This document shows positions 1-11,284 of a stretch of DNA of 64,000 nucleotides, piece after piece. The notes under the pieces are model-generated. The model saw only the letters and a program-made list of their open reading frames with translations, did not search any database and had not been told where the DNA came from. The stretch comes from Asterella californica (lineage: Eukaryota; Streptophyta; Marchantiopsida; Marchantiales; Aytoniaceae). How positions within the stretch are numbered: position 1 is the stretch's first letter; the number at the start of each line of letters is the position of its first letter. The DNA lies in contig JAYKYS010000019.1 in assembly GCA_036924285.1 (NCBI GenBank), positions 1,674,001 through 1,738,000 of the forward strand, given 5' to 3'. The position numbers and the translations under genes were made by a program.

Positions 1-1424
1 TGCTAAAGCGCAGGAAGCGTACTGATTGAAAAGCGTTTCATGTGAAACTCCAGGAAGCTGACATTGGAAGCAGTTGAGTGGAATCGGAGGTGGACGGCTT
101 AATCAATTGAGGCGCAGCCAGGAGCGGACGAAGGAAGTAGCTCAATGGGGTCGCGTTTGAGCTGGGACTAGAGCCAGAAGCGCGCAGAAAGTCTAAGACA
201 ACTCGGGAAGCAGACAGAAAACTGTAGAGGTTCTTCCCATGATCTTTTCCCTTCCCACTGCTTCTCACCTTTGTTTGATATCCCCCGCGCTTCCCCGGTT
301 GTTTGCAGGCAGCCTGATCGATTACCCCCCATCCTCATTTTTCCCATTGTGACATTGGGTGCGGAAGCGCTGCCCAATTTCCGTCAGACATCTTCCTACT
401 TCTTCCTGAGTTCAATTCGAGCTTCCCTAACCATCGTCCTCAAATTGACGATCCCAGCTATCAATTTCCCTACCCTACCATCTCTCTACTCCCGAAACCT
501 TGAATAGAAGACGCTTCGGAAGATTGGAACATCTTCGGAAGACTGTCTTCGGAAGTCGAGTGTACACAATTCGTATCAAGAGTGGGTTTGCTTTGCTTTT
601 GTGTTAAGAGAGGCTTGGTACGAATCCTGAGTGGCTTGGTGAGTTGTTTTGTTATTTCGAGAAGTTGGAAGTCGGGGACTAGGCCTGTGCCTCCCGGTCT
701 TCTCAGCTTCTCAACTCCACATCTTCCTAGAGAGACTAGAAGACTGAAAGGTTGGCAAAATGAGCGAGAAGACGAGAGCGAGAAGACGTGAGGGTCCATT
801 TCGGGTCTCTTCTGTCCGACCCATAGCAACCATTCCTTCTTCTTCCCAAACTTAGGAGAGAGTCGTGAGAAGACTTGCTGGCAGAATCTGGAGAGAATGA
901 TCGAGGTCATGTCTTCCCACCGAACAACAAGCTTCTTCTGAGTGTGTATGAGAGGTGAGAAGTCAGAAGAATAGAGTGCAAATGTCTTGAGTCTGTTGGG
1001 AGGATAGATTGCGCGTAGGAAGACGAAGACAAGTGAGACCAGTGAAGGGAAGCCTGACTTCGAGAGGTCTTCCGAAAAAGACATTGAATCGGAAACCGTC
1101 CCGGGTGTCTTCCCAGAGGTCACTGTCACCGCAGGAGCCCGCAACCATCTTCTGAATCTGTTACGCACTCTACGTTTCGTGAATCTTGTATCTTCGGATA
1201 GGAAGTAGGATGTAATGCAAGGTGGGTTGTCTTCTTGGTAATCCATGCGAGGCCTTGTTTAGATAGGATTGTTTAGATATAGCTCGGAAGACGAGGGCTA
1301 TCTAGGAAGTACTGTTAGAATCCCGGAAGACGGAATAGCTGTCTTCTGGAAGACTAGTTTTGTCTTCTGAGAGTAGAAGCTAGACTGTGGGCACTTAAAA
1401 AAAGACTGAGCCTTCAGCTCATAG
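1..1424 (+). mobile_element. GAAGAC-rich LTR/leader of family C retroelement, copy 1
   Basis: This stretch is homologous over its whole length to about 23,600-25,026 and directly precedes the broken ORF that starts at 1,461, so it behaves as the LTR and/or leader of a retroelement. Its left end lies outside the window. The sequence is saturated with GAAGAC/GTCTTC and related CTTCGG words on both strands. Homology between the two copies stops at 'cagctcatagta' (1,424 and 25,026). No TATA box or clear TG...CA boundary was found, so the split between LTR and leader is undecided. A long minus-strand frame (470-1,246) is open here and partly in the second copy, but it resembles no known protein. 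Confidence 0.6.
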
Positions 1425-1460
1425 TAAGTGCGTGTGGCTTAGTGCAATAGGTCTTCTAGT

Positions 1461-3759
1461 ATGTCGATGCATCCTCGAGGGTTGGTGCTACCCGCAGCAG
1501 AGTTGGCCGAGGCCACTCCCTTCCTCAAGGAGTTGGATCTCGATTTCTTCCTATGGGATTGGAATCTCGCCGACCAGGGACTTCTGGAGGAGGTTTGGGC
1601 AGCTTTGCCACCTCGCAACCGTGTACTTGCGAAGGCAGGCGTAGCTCGAGGAAGACCATCTTCCTGGACTAAAGATTGGTGGCGCAGGGCTTTCCACAGA
1701 CCAGAATCCGAAGAAGATCTTGCTCATGATCGTGAGTGAGTGGCATGTGCCTGGGAGCACAACTTGCCTTTTCCTGGAGGACAGGCAGGGAAGGAACGGT
1801 TGGAAGATCGAGTCTTATCGGGAGCCGAGGAAGCGACTTCTGGCAAAGCTGTTTCTGCATCTCTTTCCCAAGGGAAAAGCGCAGAACACGAGGTACCTTG
1901 GAGATCAGGACGTGGAGTTCCTGGAAGCAGTGTGCGACGAAGGAGTGCCCGTCAACTAGGCTCATTCTTCCACATTTATGTACAGGCGGAGCTAGCGTAC
2001 TTGGGTACCCCGGCAGGAGGGCACTTGACACCTTTCCTGTGTTACTTGTACGTAGCCATGGGGGATCTCCGGGGAGATCAGTTGGCGAAGTATGGACCAA
2101 CAGGGCAACAAGAGGCGAAGGAGAAGACCTCGGAAGACGACGACCGAGCAATAGCCGCAACTCCCCCTCCCACTCTGATGCCGCAGCTGAGGTCCGGCTC
2201 TCACCAGAAGACGCTTCTGGTGAGGGAAGACGAGTCTAGTGGGTCGGAAGACGCCACGCCTCCAAGGAAGATGGGTCCTAGAAGTGTACCTAGGAAGTCC
2301 ACCTCCCTCATTCATTCAGGATCGGAGTCTGACTCGGAGGAAGAGCCGTTGAGTACCCGATCGGAGCAGAAGACCGCTTCTGCATCACCAGGGAGTCTTC
2401 CGAAGACTCCAGAAGACAAGAGAAGAAGGGATACTCCTACTGCAATGAGAGGAAGCGCAGCGAAGAGGACCGCTTCTACCATGGGGAGGGATCTTCCACC
2501 TCGGAAGATGAGAAGAGTGGCTTCTTCTCGTGCGTAGAAGATGAAGGCCATTGTGGTGGAAGAGGCATCCTTGCCTCAGGAAGACAAGGTCGACACCTCA
2601 GAGCGAGTGGTGGAGAGATGAACTTGTCTTCCGCAGGAAGAAGACTAGAAGAGTTCAGCGCCTTCTTCCACACAGAGATCCAGCCAGCTATGGAGCTTAT
2701 GGAGAAGAGAGCGAAGGCTCAGGAGAGGCCTTTACAACCTGGATTCGGTCTGCGCACCTTGTCGGACAGGAAGAAGACCAGAAGAAGACGGAGTCGCTGG
2801 AAGCTAGTCTCCGCACCACGGAGAAGCTCACAGCAAAGTATAAGGCGGAAGCAGCCACTTCTGCCAAGGAGCTGATGCAGCTTCGGAAGAGCAACCAGGA
2901 GTTGCAAGCGCGTGTACAACAGCGCGATCAGGAGGTCCTCCGAGTGCGGAGGAAGATCACCGCCCTCGCAGAGGAGAAGACCACATGGAAGACGCAGCGA
3001 GAAGCCGCATAAGCGCGAGTTGCAGAAGAGAAGATGCAGCGGGAAGCAGCGGAAGCTCGTGCGCAGGAGATGCTAGCACAGTCGGTGGAAGCGCTTCGGA
3101 AGAAGTTCAACTTCACCGCGGGTAGGAAGTTACTTACCTTGGCTAGAGGATGGGACAGCGAGTCCAAGACGATGTTGGTGGAATGCAGGGAGAGCATGTT
3201 CAAGTACTTGGATCGGCAGATAGAGGGAGTGAAGACACTCTATGGTCTTCCCTCGCTTCCGACACCTGCAACTGCATCTTCTCAAGCTCCAGCACCATCT
3301 ACTGGATCCGGAATGGAGAAGGAGGAGTTCGACCTCGCTGTGCACTTGGTAGTGACAGCGTTGGAAGCCGAGAAGACTCCGGAAGACGCCTTAGAAGACA
3401 AGATGTCTTTTGGAAGACAGGAAGACGAGCCGTCTTCCCAGGTATTTCGCGTGGAGGAAGCGACTTCCCCGGACCCCTATGAGGTCGTCATGGTCCCTAG
3501 CACCGAGCTGATGCTCCAGAAGAGCGAGGAAGCACCGGTCGACTCCGCTTCCCAGAAGACGCTTCTGTCTTCCGAAGCAGAAGCCGAAGCCGAGGAAGAC
3601 GCAGCAGCAGCGACTGCAAGGCCAGCGAAGAACGATGAGGAGGAAACCACCTCAGTGACACCCGAGGTAACTGCAGGGCTTTCTAGCTTATCAGAAGCCG
3701 CGTTAGGAGCTCCGATAGGAGCAGATCAGGTAGAGGTTGCCTCCGAGCAATCAGAGTAG
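1461..3759 (+). pseudogene. broken Ser/Glu-rich, coiled-coil ORF of family C retroelement
   Basis: A single ancestral reading frame can be followed through several frames. It opens at 1,461 (start MSMHPRG; Trp-rich part with DWWRRAF), shifts near 1,737 into another frame ending at 1,959, returns to the first frame through 2,537 (acidic, Ser-rich, many Glu-Asp pairs encoded by GAAGAC), then continues in a third context. From about 2,780 to 3,240 the product is a heptad-rich coiled coil (KTESLEASLRTTEKL onward) broken by one TAA at 3,010-3,012. It ends with an acidic Ala/Glu-rich tail at 3,757-3,759. No protease, RT, integrase or zinc knuckle is visible. I do not recognise the family by name. 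It may be the structural ORF of a non-autonomous element. A related coiled-coil fragment lies at 42,370-42,741. Confidence 0.6.
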
Positions 3760-4529
3760 ATAGTAACCAAAGTTGACTATTTCAGATTTAGTAGGACCAA
3801 ACATGCTATCTTAAAGGTGGCAGTTTTTCAGTGTAAAATTAGTTAGGATACCATGTGGCAGCATAGGTAGCGTAGGAGCAACAAAGTGGATGGCTAATTA
3901 GGAAGAGGAACCGCTTGCATGTGGGGTGGCAACCTCCTGTCAACGCCTCTCTCTCCCTGGTGGTCGTCTCCTCTGATTCTCATGACAACGACATAAGTAG
4001 GATCGAAGAGTAGGAAATGAGAGTTCTGTAAGCTCTGCACACACACACATCGATTTGACGGTGCAGACGGAGAGCACACACAGACACATGATAGGCATTA
4101 TCGTGTACACTACACCCGTTGTTGGAAACATACGAATAGTCTGGGAATACACAAGAAGGGTCTGCATGCTTGTTACCAGCAATGGTTCGAGGATGTAGAT
4201 AGAGGTACTTGACAGTTTAGGACCAGGAAACGGCATCCTCGTGCAGTCCTGGTGTCTAGACTGATGTGTCAAGGAGTAGGCGCAAGAAGTAGAGGGAGTG
4301 AGCTTCCCAATGCCAATGTGACTTCTTCTCGGGGACTGGATTGTTGATTTGAGTGCATAAGCTTTGTTCATGTCTTCTGGATGGTGGGTTTACTTGAATT
4401 TGCTCCCAATTGTGCATGGGAAGTGTTCTTCTTGAGTGGCGGTGACTGCCAGCAGGTGTGGCATTGTAGCTTGACTCGTCCAGTAGAGCACTTAGGATCT
4501 GCGTATGGACGGTCTTATGGATAAGGGGT
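3760..4529. other. non-coding stretch with short CA repeats
   Basis: No credible ORF is present. The only local structure seen is a short CA-rich run near 4,037-4,085. This lies downstream of the family C ORF and is probably its 3' untranslated part. Confidence 0.4.
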
Positions 4530-5279
4530 CCCAGAAGACAGAGTAGTCAGAGCAGCGAAGTGAAGAAGAAAGAAACCTTCTTCCCACAGCAGAAGACGAC
4601 ATCCTCAAGAAGAAGACGGTGCAACTGTACACATGTTTGTTGTCTTCCTCCCCAAACTATTACAAGCAGGGATGGCTTGTTAGTCAAGATCCGGACTAGA
4701 AGCCTGTCGGAATCTTAATTTCTCCTTTTCATCTTGTTTTCTCTTGTTTGGATTTTCTCTTCTTCCCCATCTTCTCCCGTCTTCCTCATCTTCTTACCTT
4801 CTTCTAGTGAGCTTCTGAGACTTCTATTGAGCTTCCGTGAAGGTGAATGTCGTTGTAGTGCTGCAGGAAGACCATTTCCGTAGGCAGAAGCTTGGGAAGG
4901 CTACAGGGGGCATACACCTTGTGATTAATCTAACCCGTTGTGATGTGAGTGGAAGAGTAAGGTGTAACGGCCGTTGCTAGTCTACTTCTATGGAGCAAGG
5001 CAATCTTCTGGTGGTGTGAGAAGACGTGCTGAATCCCCGGAAGACGAGAATCGTTTCGGGAAGACGGTATCGAGAAGACCAGAAGAAGTGACCTGGAAGC
5101 AGGAAGATCGTCTTCCCGAGCTTCTCTGTGAATAGTTGTGTGATATTTTAGTTAGTAGTTGTTTATTTAGATCCAGAGTATATTTTGGCATATCTGGAAG
5201 ACGCGTGGTTTTGTGAGAAGACGGGATTCCTAGGCAAAACCCGTGTGTTTGTGTGTTTGAACAGATCTTAGAACTTATA
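4530..5279. other. GAAGAC-rich 3' part of family C element
   Basis: GAAGAC/GTCTTC density rises again here. A long pyrimidine-rich run at about 4,720-4,806 ends in 'ttcttctag', which would suit an intron acceptor or a polypyrimidine tract. No ORF is convincing. The stretch was not found to match the 1-1,424 leader, so it is not a simple second LTR. Confidence 0.4.
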
Positions 5280-5329
5280 GCAGCGTTACTTGTGCAAATC
5301 CTCTGTGGGAACAATATCTTGTATACTAA

Positions 5330-5671
5330 ATGGACAAAAGGAGTAATCATGCGTCACTACACCCTCTAACTCCAGATAGTCCCATATCCTGTCATATACA
5401 CGTTCGTGGGTGCAAGGATCAAGAGGTAGGATATTACATCGCCTCATCGTTAGTCGCTTGTCTGCAATCCATACCACACACAAATCTAATCGATTATCTC
5501 TGCTATATACACCGAGGGTAAACTCATCGTCTAGTAAGAATGACACTCAGAGGTGGAATCAAACACGACATGTGCCAACTTCTTGAACACTTATCACACA
5601 ACAATATACGAACTGTACCACCAGCAAAGGAGTTAGAAGGAAAAGAAGATCATGGGTGGTTAAAAATCTGA
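5330..5671 (+). pseudogene. conserved small ORF of unknown function, copy a
   Basis: The frame reads for 114 codons with one stop at 5,519-5,521. It aligns residue for residue with open copies at 9,659-9,970 and 19,663-19,878. Shared blocks are GCKDQE, YYI, CLQSIP, IDY.CYIHRG, LVRMTL and CQLLE.LSH.NI. Many differences between copies are conservative (I/V, K/R, D/N), as expected of protein-level constraint. I do not recognise the product. It lies just upstream of a family A gag remnant. The opposite strand also has a 86-codon frame (5,286-5,546), so the coding strand is not proven. Confidence 0.4.
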
Positions 5672-5692
5672 CGTAATCTTACCTGCGAGTGA

Positions 5693-6965
5693 GCGGATTG
5701 AGCTCAACATGGTGGAGGAGAAGGTGGTGACTATTGGGTCAGTAGGGAGGCACCACAGGGACCATCGTCTCTTCTAGAGAATCATAAGCTACGCAACAGC
5801 GTGGTGGTGGTGGTGGTAAAGATCGTGTTGAACATTCATGATCCCATGGAGGTGTTGGAGGACCTATGGGCAGAAGCCCATGCCGTCTTTCTCTAGTCAG
5901 CAACACGCGGGTCCTTGTTAGACGTGTGATGGTCCTCATCAGCAGAAGAACTATCCATAGAGGAGAGGTGGTTATGAGACGTCTGAGACGTCTCAAGCGA
6001 TGCCTGGACAATGTGAGCATTGCGAACGACCAGGTCACAGTAGTGACTGTTGTTTTGATCTCCACCTCGAGCTACGACAAAGGAAGGCTGATCGTGGACG
6101 AGGCGGAGGAGCTCAAGGAGGCCGTGGTGGTCGAGCTGGAGATAGAGGTCCAGCACCTAAGAGAAGATCAGTCAGTCCAACGCGTGCTACGCCGTCAGAT
6201 GCGAGTATGGCTGCTCGGATTGAGCATTTGGAGTAGAGGATAGCTAGTATGGCTATGACTCAATAGAGATCTGGTTCAGGAACAGAGGCTTCCACGTCTT
6301 ATGGAGGAGAAGGAGTTGACTTCGATTTCATGGCTGGTGTGACGTAGAATGAGACATCTACGACAATGACTTGAGATGCAGTGCGGAGTTTACATCAAGG
6401 ACGATGGCATCCGTTGCAGGGTTCAATTCCGTCATCACTATGCCGGGCGAGTTATTAGAGGACAATGCTCATGCGGAGGATACTCCGGTCTTTGGGGAGG
6501 TGAAGGATATGCATAGTATGACTAAGGCAGTACCATCTATCTTGGATGTTCCACTCTGGAGTTCGAGTGGAGAGTTGCAGCAGTATGCTGATTGGTTGGT
6601 ACAACAGGCTTGGAGTGAAGTCTTTGTATCGCCAGTAGAGGAATAGTGAGTTGTTCCTACTACTGGTCCTGTGATCTTATCATCGTTGGATACGACTCTC
6701 ATTGTATGACAGTATCTAGAGGAAGGTGTGTATGTGCTGCTGTTCGGAGAGATCATCACAAGTTTGGCTGTGATATTGCAGGCAGGCATACGAGTACAAC
6801 GATACTTGTATGTGGAGAGAGATGAGATTACGAGACGCATCTCATTGCATAATGTGGCACGGCTATGATGGATAGTCTTGGTGAGTGCAATCTGGATTCT
6901 CTGGGAGCACAGAGTGGATTTGGTGTGGTGTATCTCTAACAGCGATGTGTGTTGTGTAGCGATGT
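5693..6965 (+). pseudogene. Ty3/gypsy family A gag remnant with zinc knuckle
   Basis: This is collinear with the minus-strand copy at about 44.6-46.8 kb. A CX2CX4H zinc knuckle (CEHCERPGHSSDCC) is encoded at 6,013-6,054, followed by an Arg/Gly-rich nucleocapsid-like stretch. Further downstream the block around 6,460-6,640 (HAEDTPVFGEV, LDVPLWSSSGELQQYADWL) matches the block at 44,688-45,047. Stops and frameshifts interrupt the frame repeatedly, so this is a decayed Gag rather than a working gene. At about 6,970 the sequence changes abruptly to a family B LTR fragment. Confidence 0.7.
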
Positions 6966-6974
6966 GTATGCGCA

Positions 6975-7410
6975 CGACACTTATTATTTCAAAGTCAACA
7001 ACTTCTAGAAGGATTTTTGAATATCTCAAGGAATCTTGAATTTCCACCTCTTCTACTCTAGAACTCACTAAAAAAGTTACATGTGGATTCTCTTCTTGTT
7101 TTTAATGCTCACAAAGTCAATAACTTTAGTCTCACCACTAATATCAAGTCAAAAAAGAGATAAGAGATATTTTCTACCTCTTTTCTACCTTTTAGACAAT
7201 ATGACAAGATAGTAGTGCTCATTATTTAAGAAATATATGAATTCTTCTTAAAAGTATAGCTAAGTTTAACCATAACTAACTTTAGCTAATCATGACTAAC
7301 TTGATACCTCCTTAAAGTACTGGAGCAGCAAATAAATATTCTTCACACTTAGTTATAACTAAATATCTTACTAATAGACAAACTTCCTATGTATAACATA
7401 GGTTGTTACA
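6975..7410 (-). repeat. partial LTR of family B
   Basis: The stretch aligns with the right part of the LTRs at 14,869-15,597 and 60,428-61,127 and ends in the same 'gttgttaca' followed by 'ttttat'. On the minus strand that is a polypurine-like tract followed by TGTAACA. The half of the LTR holding the TATA box is missing. Confidence 0.65.
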
Positions 7411-7469
7411 TTTTATTCCCGGATAAAATTTTCACTCCGTCCTCGGAGTGAAGAGAGAACTTTCTTCGA

Positions 7470-7610
7470 TGAAACAACTACAACTTGTCATGATTGATCT
7501 GATCGAATCTCCTTCCTCCCAGCTCTTGAAAGTATATGTGAAGTTGCTCCACACATTATCTACAACAAAAGGACCAAAATATCTAAGAAGAAAAGAAGTC
7601 TGAAAATCTA
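7470..7610 (-). pseudogene. integrase C-terminal scrap, family B
   Basis: About 110 bases match the 3' end of the family B integrase at 15,660-15,770 and 61,140-61,230. The rest of the integrase, some 1.6 kb present in the other two units, is missing. The junction carries a short direct repeat of 'aagaagtctgaaaatc' at roughly 7,585-7,625. Confidence 0.55.
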
Positions 7611-7614
7611 AAGA

Positions 7615-9540
7615 AGTCTGAAAATCATGTCTATCCTTGTCTAGACTATTATGCCTTTCAACTTTCCATTCTTGTCATCCCCTTTCTTTTAAAACCTGAA
7701 CTCCAAGTTGAATGCATATTCACCTTAACGTTTGATTCCTCCACCTTAAGATGAGAGCAGAATATGCATGGCGGTTTTAGTTTATCACCTAATCTTTTTC
7801 ATTGGTTAAGGTTTTAAATTTATTACTTAATCTTATATTAACTGATAAATTAAATTTCTAATAAAAACTTTTATCTTATCTGACTGTCCGCAAGTCTTAT
7901 GTCTCTTGAAGCGAAGTTTCACATGCTTTACTTATAGGTTTTGTCTACCACTTTGGACATGTGTTTAACATTTAATATTTATACATAAAATATATTTTAT
8001 CAAATTTATCTCTTGGGGTTAGACTAAGTCCATAACTGTACAAGTATATACTTCAAAATACTAATTATTTTAATTAGTTATTATTTTAACTACAAATTAT
8101 TTTATCTTGATCCTTAGAAATCTGATTCAGAAGTCTGATAATCGCCCGAACTTGTGTGGACTCTATACCGATTGCACTCCAAGATTTTCTTTTTCCTCTC
8201 CACTCTTGTCTTCTACTTTATTGTTAAAACTCCAAGTTGCATACATCCTTGGGTTTCGAGAGGATAACTTTTTGTATTTTGTTGATAAGATGTGCGAGTC
8301 AAGATGTATTTTAATACTCTTAGAGTTTTTTAGACTTTTTATAAATTTTAAATTTCATAGAAAATCAAAAAATTTAAAATTTAAAATAACTATAATTTTT
8401 TATTTTTAAACTCAATTGAAATTAAAACTAGTCTAGTTCAGTTGTGTTGAGTTTTAAAATTTACTAATAATCAATAAAAGTCATTTAGTGAACTCTTCGA
8501 ATCTCATACAGATTGTGTAATCTGTTAACTATGTGAGAACATCAGAAAATTATTTTTAATGGATTTAAATATTATATTATATTATAATTTTGTTAACCAA
8601 AAAGTAAAGAGATATCTCTGGAGTCTATACAACTGTTTTTTAATATCTGTTCAAAGTGTGTGAAGTAATGTTTGAGTTCTGCTGTGTCTCTTTTTTCAAG
8701 GAAAAAGTATGGCTGGTTGGCCTATTCTCTCCGAGGAACGGAGTACCAGCTGCACAGGTGCGATCAGGTGTTTGGTTTCGTCATTGCCAGGCGTCGAGTG
8801 GGATTCGAACTCCAACCTTCCGCTCGTGAAGCGAAATCCAAATCCCTTGGACTACACACGCTTCTTGCTTTAAGGTATGTACGTAGCAATTAAGAAGCGG
8901 ACTCTTTATGTTGGAGTCGCAACATTTGGCGTCGCGTTTAAGGATATGCTTTTGTGCAAGTCTGCATCCTAGTGTAACTTAACTTATCTCTGGAACCGTG
9001 AGATATAAACAAAGAAATTTATATTTAAAAGTTATAGGAAAGGTTATAATTCAAATTGTCTTCCGACCACAACATATTTACAGAACTATTTTTCGTAAGG
9101 CAAGCGTCACGCCCGCCACAAACGATTTTATACCCAGATTTAATCTGTTTTTTCTTGGTCCTTGCAGAGGTCGCTTTGGATGTATATCTTTTTACATACT
9201 TTTTTTTTAAAATTTTTATCCCAATTGGAAATTATTTCAAATATATTCCTGAACTTGGTAAGAGAGGAACCTTCTAAGTTTACATGGATGAGGAATGTAC
9301 TTTCAATTAACTTATTCCTTCATCTTCCCAGCCAAAAGGGTTAGGTCTGAATTGATGCGCTTTAGTTGCAGACTCTTGGAATTATAGTATCGGTAGCTTG
9401 TGAGTGATCATTTTATCTATGGGTTATATCTCGATCGGCGTGCAGCTCTAGATCTGGTTATCATAATCATTTAATTTCTAGAAAATCTCAATTTAAATTT
9501 AACATAAATGAAATTGCAGTGAAGTGCAGAAAGCCGTTCC
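7615..9540. repeat. AT-rich segment S, copy 1
   Basis: This segment recurs at 17,350-19,480 and, cut by the window end, at 62,800-64,000. It is AT-rich and holds no convincing ORF. It contains two diverged direct copies of an LTR-like module about 540 bases apart (compare 'aactccaagttgaatgcat' near 7,691 with 'aactccaagttgcatacat' near 8,228), a palindrome at 7,813-7,854, a GCATATTC...GAATATGC inverted repeat near 7,708-7,766, and a tRNA-derived repeat near 8,690-8,861. It probably derives from LTRs of another element. Confidence 0.55.
8690..8861 (-). repeat. tRNA-derived SINE-like repeat, copy 1
   Basis: On the minus strand the first 71 bases (8,861 down to 8,791) read as a degenerate tRNA. 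There is an A-box-like TAGTCCAAGGG, an anticodon stem with loop TTCACGA, and a B-box-like AGTTCGAATCC with one mismatch to consensus. The acceptor stem keeps only about four pairs, so this is not a working tRNA. A tail of about 100 bases follows and is shared with the copies at 18.6 and 63.9 kb. Confidence 0.55.
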
Positions 9541-9658
9541 TATAGACGGCAGTTGAGATACTAAGAGATTTCAAACATCAATCATAAAATATGTCGTGCG
9601 CATAAACATCGCTACACAACATACATCGTTGTCACACATACACATACGTAACACATAG

Positions 9659-9970
9659 ATGACGTATACACATACACAAGTGTACCACAATCGCTCCTTA
9701 ACTGACGGTTACGTCCTTCTAGCTCCAGATAGCCTCATAATCCAATTACGTGATATACACATTCATGGGTGCAAAGATCAAGAGATTGAATATTACATCA
9801 TCTCATCGTTAATCACATGTCTGCAATCCATACCACTCACAGATTTAATCGACTATCCCTGCTATATACACCGAGGACAAACCCACCATCTAGTAAGAAT
9901 GACACTCAAAGATGGAGTCGAACACGGCATGTGCCAACTTCTCGAACAACTATCACATACCAACATATGA
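9659..9970 (+). CDS. conserved small ORF of unknown function, copy b
   Basis: The frame is open for 103 codons. It shares the GCKDQE, CLQSIP, CYIHRG and LVRMTLKDG blocks with copies at 5,330-5,671 and 19,663-19,878. It has no recognised domain, signal peptide or membrane segment. It sits between segment S and a repeat that begins TGTTGGAGTG at 10,024, so it travels with the retroelement block. It could be a remnant of an element protein or a chance open frame in a conserved non-coding repeat. Confidence 0.35.
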   Translation: MTYTHTQVYHNRSLTDGYVLLAPDSLIIQLRDIHIHGCKDQEIEYYIISSLITCLQSIPLTDLIDYPCYIHRGQTHHLVRMTLKDGVEHGMCQLLEQLSHTNI

Positions 9971-10023
9971 ACTGCGTCACCAGCAGACCCACAACATACA
10001 CCTCAAGCCTACACGTACACCAC

Positions 10024-11270
10024 TGTTGGAGTGTGATATGTCTACCTAGGAAAGCACTGGGTTTCTAACTGTGGTTGTTTACTCAAGAGGTAGGCTTCAA
10101 GTTATAACAGGTCTGTTGGGTCCTCTAATATGTTCAGAAAGCGAAAATTAGGACTACCTAGTAGTAATAAGGTCAAACGGTGAACTTTAACACTAAAGAA
10201 TAAGAAGCATAAGATAGTTTAGACTTCAAAACTTCTCCTGCATGTAAAGGAGGCACTACTGTACACATATGAACTTTCAGCTTGAGATCATATATGAGCA
10301 CTGAGGTATGGACAAAAACGTTTTGAAGTGAGGAAATTATGATGGCTACTTCGACCTAGAACAGAAAGTTTGCTCAATAAATTTTGCTCATTCTTACAGG
10401 ATTTGGAGTCTACAGCATGTTGAACATCTCTGTGAAATTTGACCTGCTGGTTGTATACCGTTCTCCAGATCTCGAGCTCTGAAGTTGCTGCTCTAGATTG
10501 ATAGATTTTCAGACCCCCTCTGCTTCAGCGATCACCTTGAATTACTCAATCAATCAAATGACATGAAACTTTTTTGACAATTGTAGCCCTGCTGACAGTG
10601 AAGCAACCACGAAGTTTTGAAGCGATTATCTCTATTCTGCTGCAATTGACACAAAAGACCCCAAATAATCAATTGTGATGCAATCTCAGTCCATCCGAAC
10701 TTCAATTTGGCATTGCTCCAAATCTTATTGTTCCAAATCGATTGAAATTTTCACTGACAATGACTGGCACGACAAACACCCTCTCCCTATGTTCCCAGAT
10801 TTTTGAATGTCCTTCCCAAAAGCTCAAACTCCTCTTAAGACCCCTGCTTCCAAGTTTAGAGTTCACAAAGGACAAAAATGGACCAATGGGAGTTCATAGC
10901 TTCACTTCCCTGTCCTTTTGTGTCCCAATCCACGTGGTAACTTAATTTCTCACATAAGTTACATGTCAAGCCTCTAAAGTGCCAATATAAATCTTAAACT
11001 ATCTACGAAGATATGTAAAATGACATGTAATCTAAAAGATAACTTAAACAAGCTAGAAAGCATGCATGGGCGACATGTAAGTACACCCATGAGCTTAAAC
11101 TCTATCCACTTGGTAAACCTAAAGTTACGTACTTTGAACAACATAGATAAGTATGAAGTCACTTGCACAAGCGTACGAGTGCTTGAACAAGATGAATAAC
11201 ATACTATCAACCTATTAAGACTCAAAATATATAACATAATAGTGTTAACACCATATGCAAAGGTGTCAAA
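10024..11270. repeat. long LTR-like repeat next to family A integrase, copy 1
   Basis: It begins TGTTGGAGTG and is nearly collinear with 19,925-21,225. In both places it lies next to the 3' end of a minus-strand family A integrase, as a 3' LTR would. A clean far boundary with matching CA end and polypurine tract was not found, so the extent is approximate. No ORF here is convincing. Confidence 0.45.
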
Positions 11271-11284
11271 CATATGCATAAAAG

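Noticed and set aside
5739..6243. overlapping plus- and minus-strand frames over the gag region
   Set aside because: Only the frame with the zinc knuckle at 6,013-6,054 is supported; the others are shadows.
8791..8861. functional tRNA gene on the minus strand
   Set aside because: Acceptor and T stems do not pair well and the copies differ in the stems; a tRNA-derived repeat fits better.
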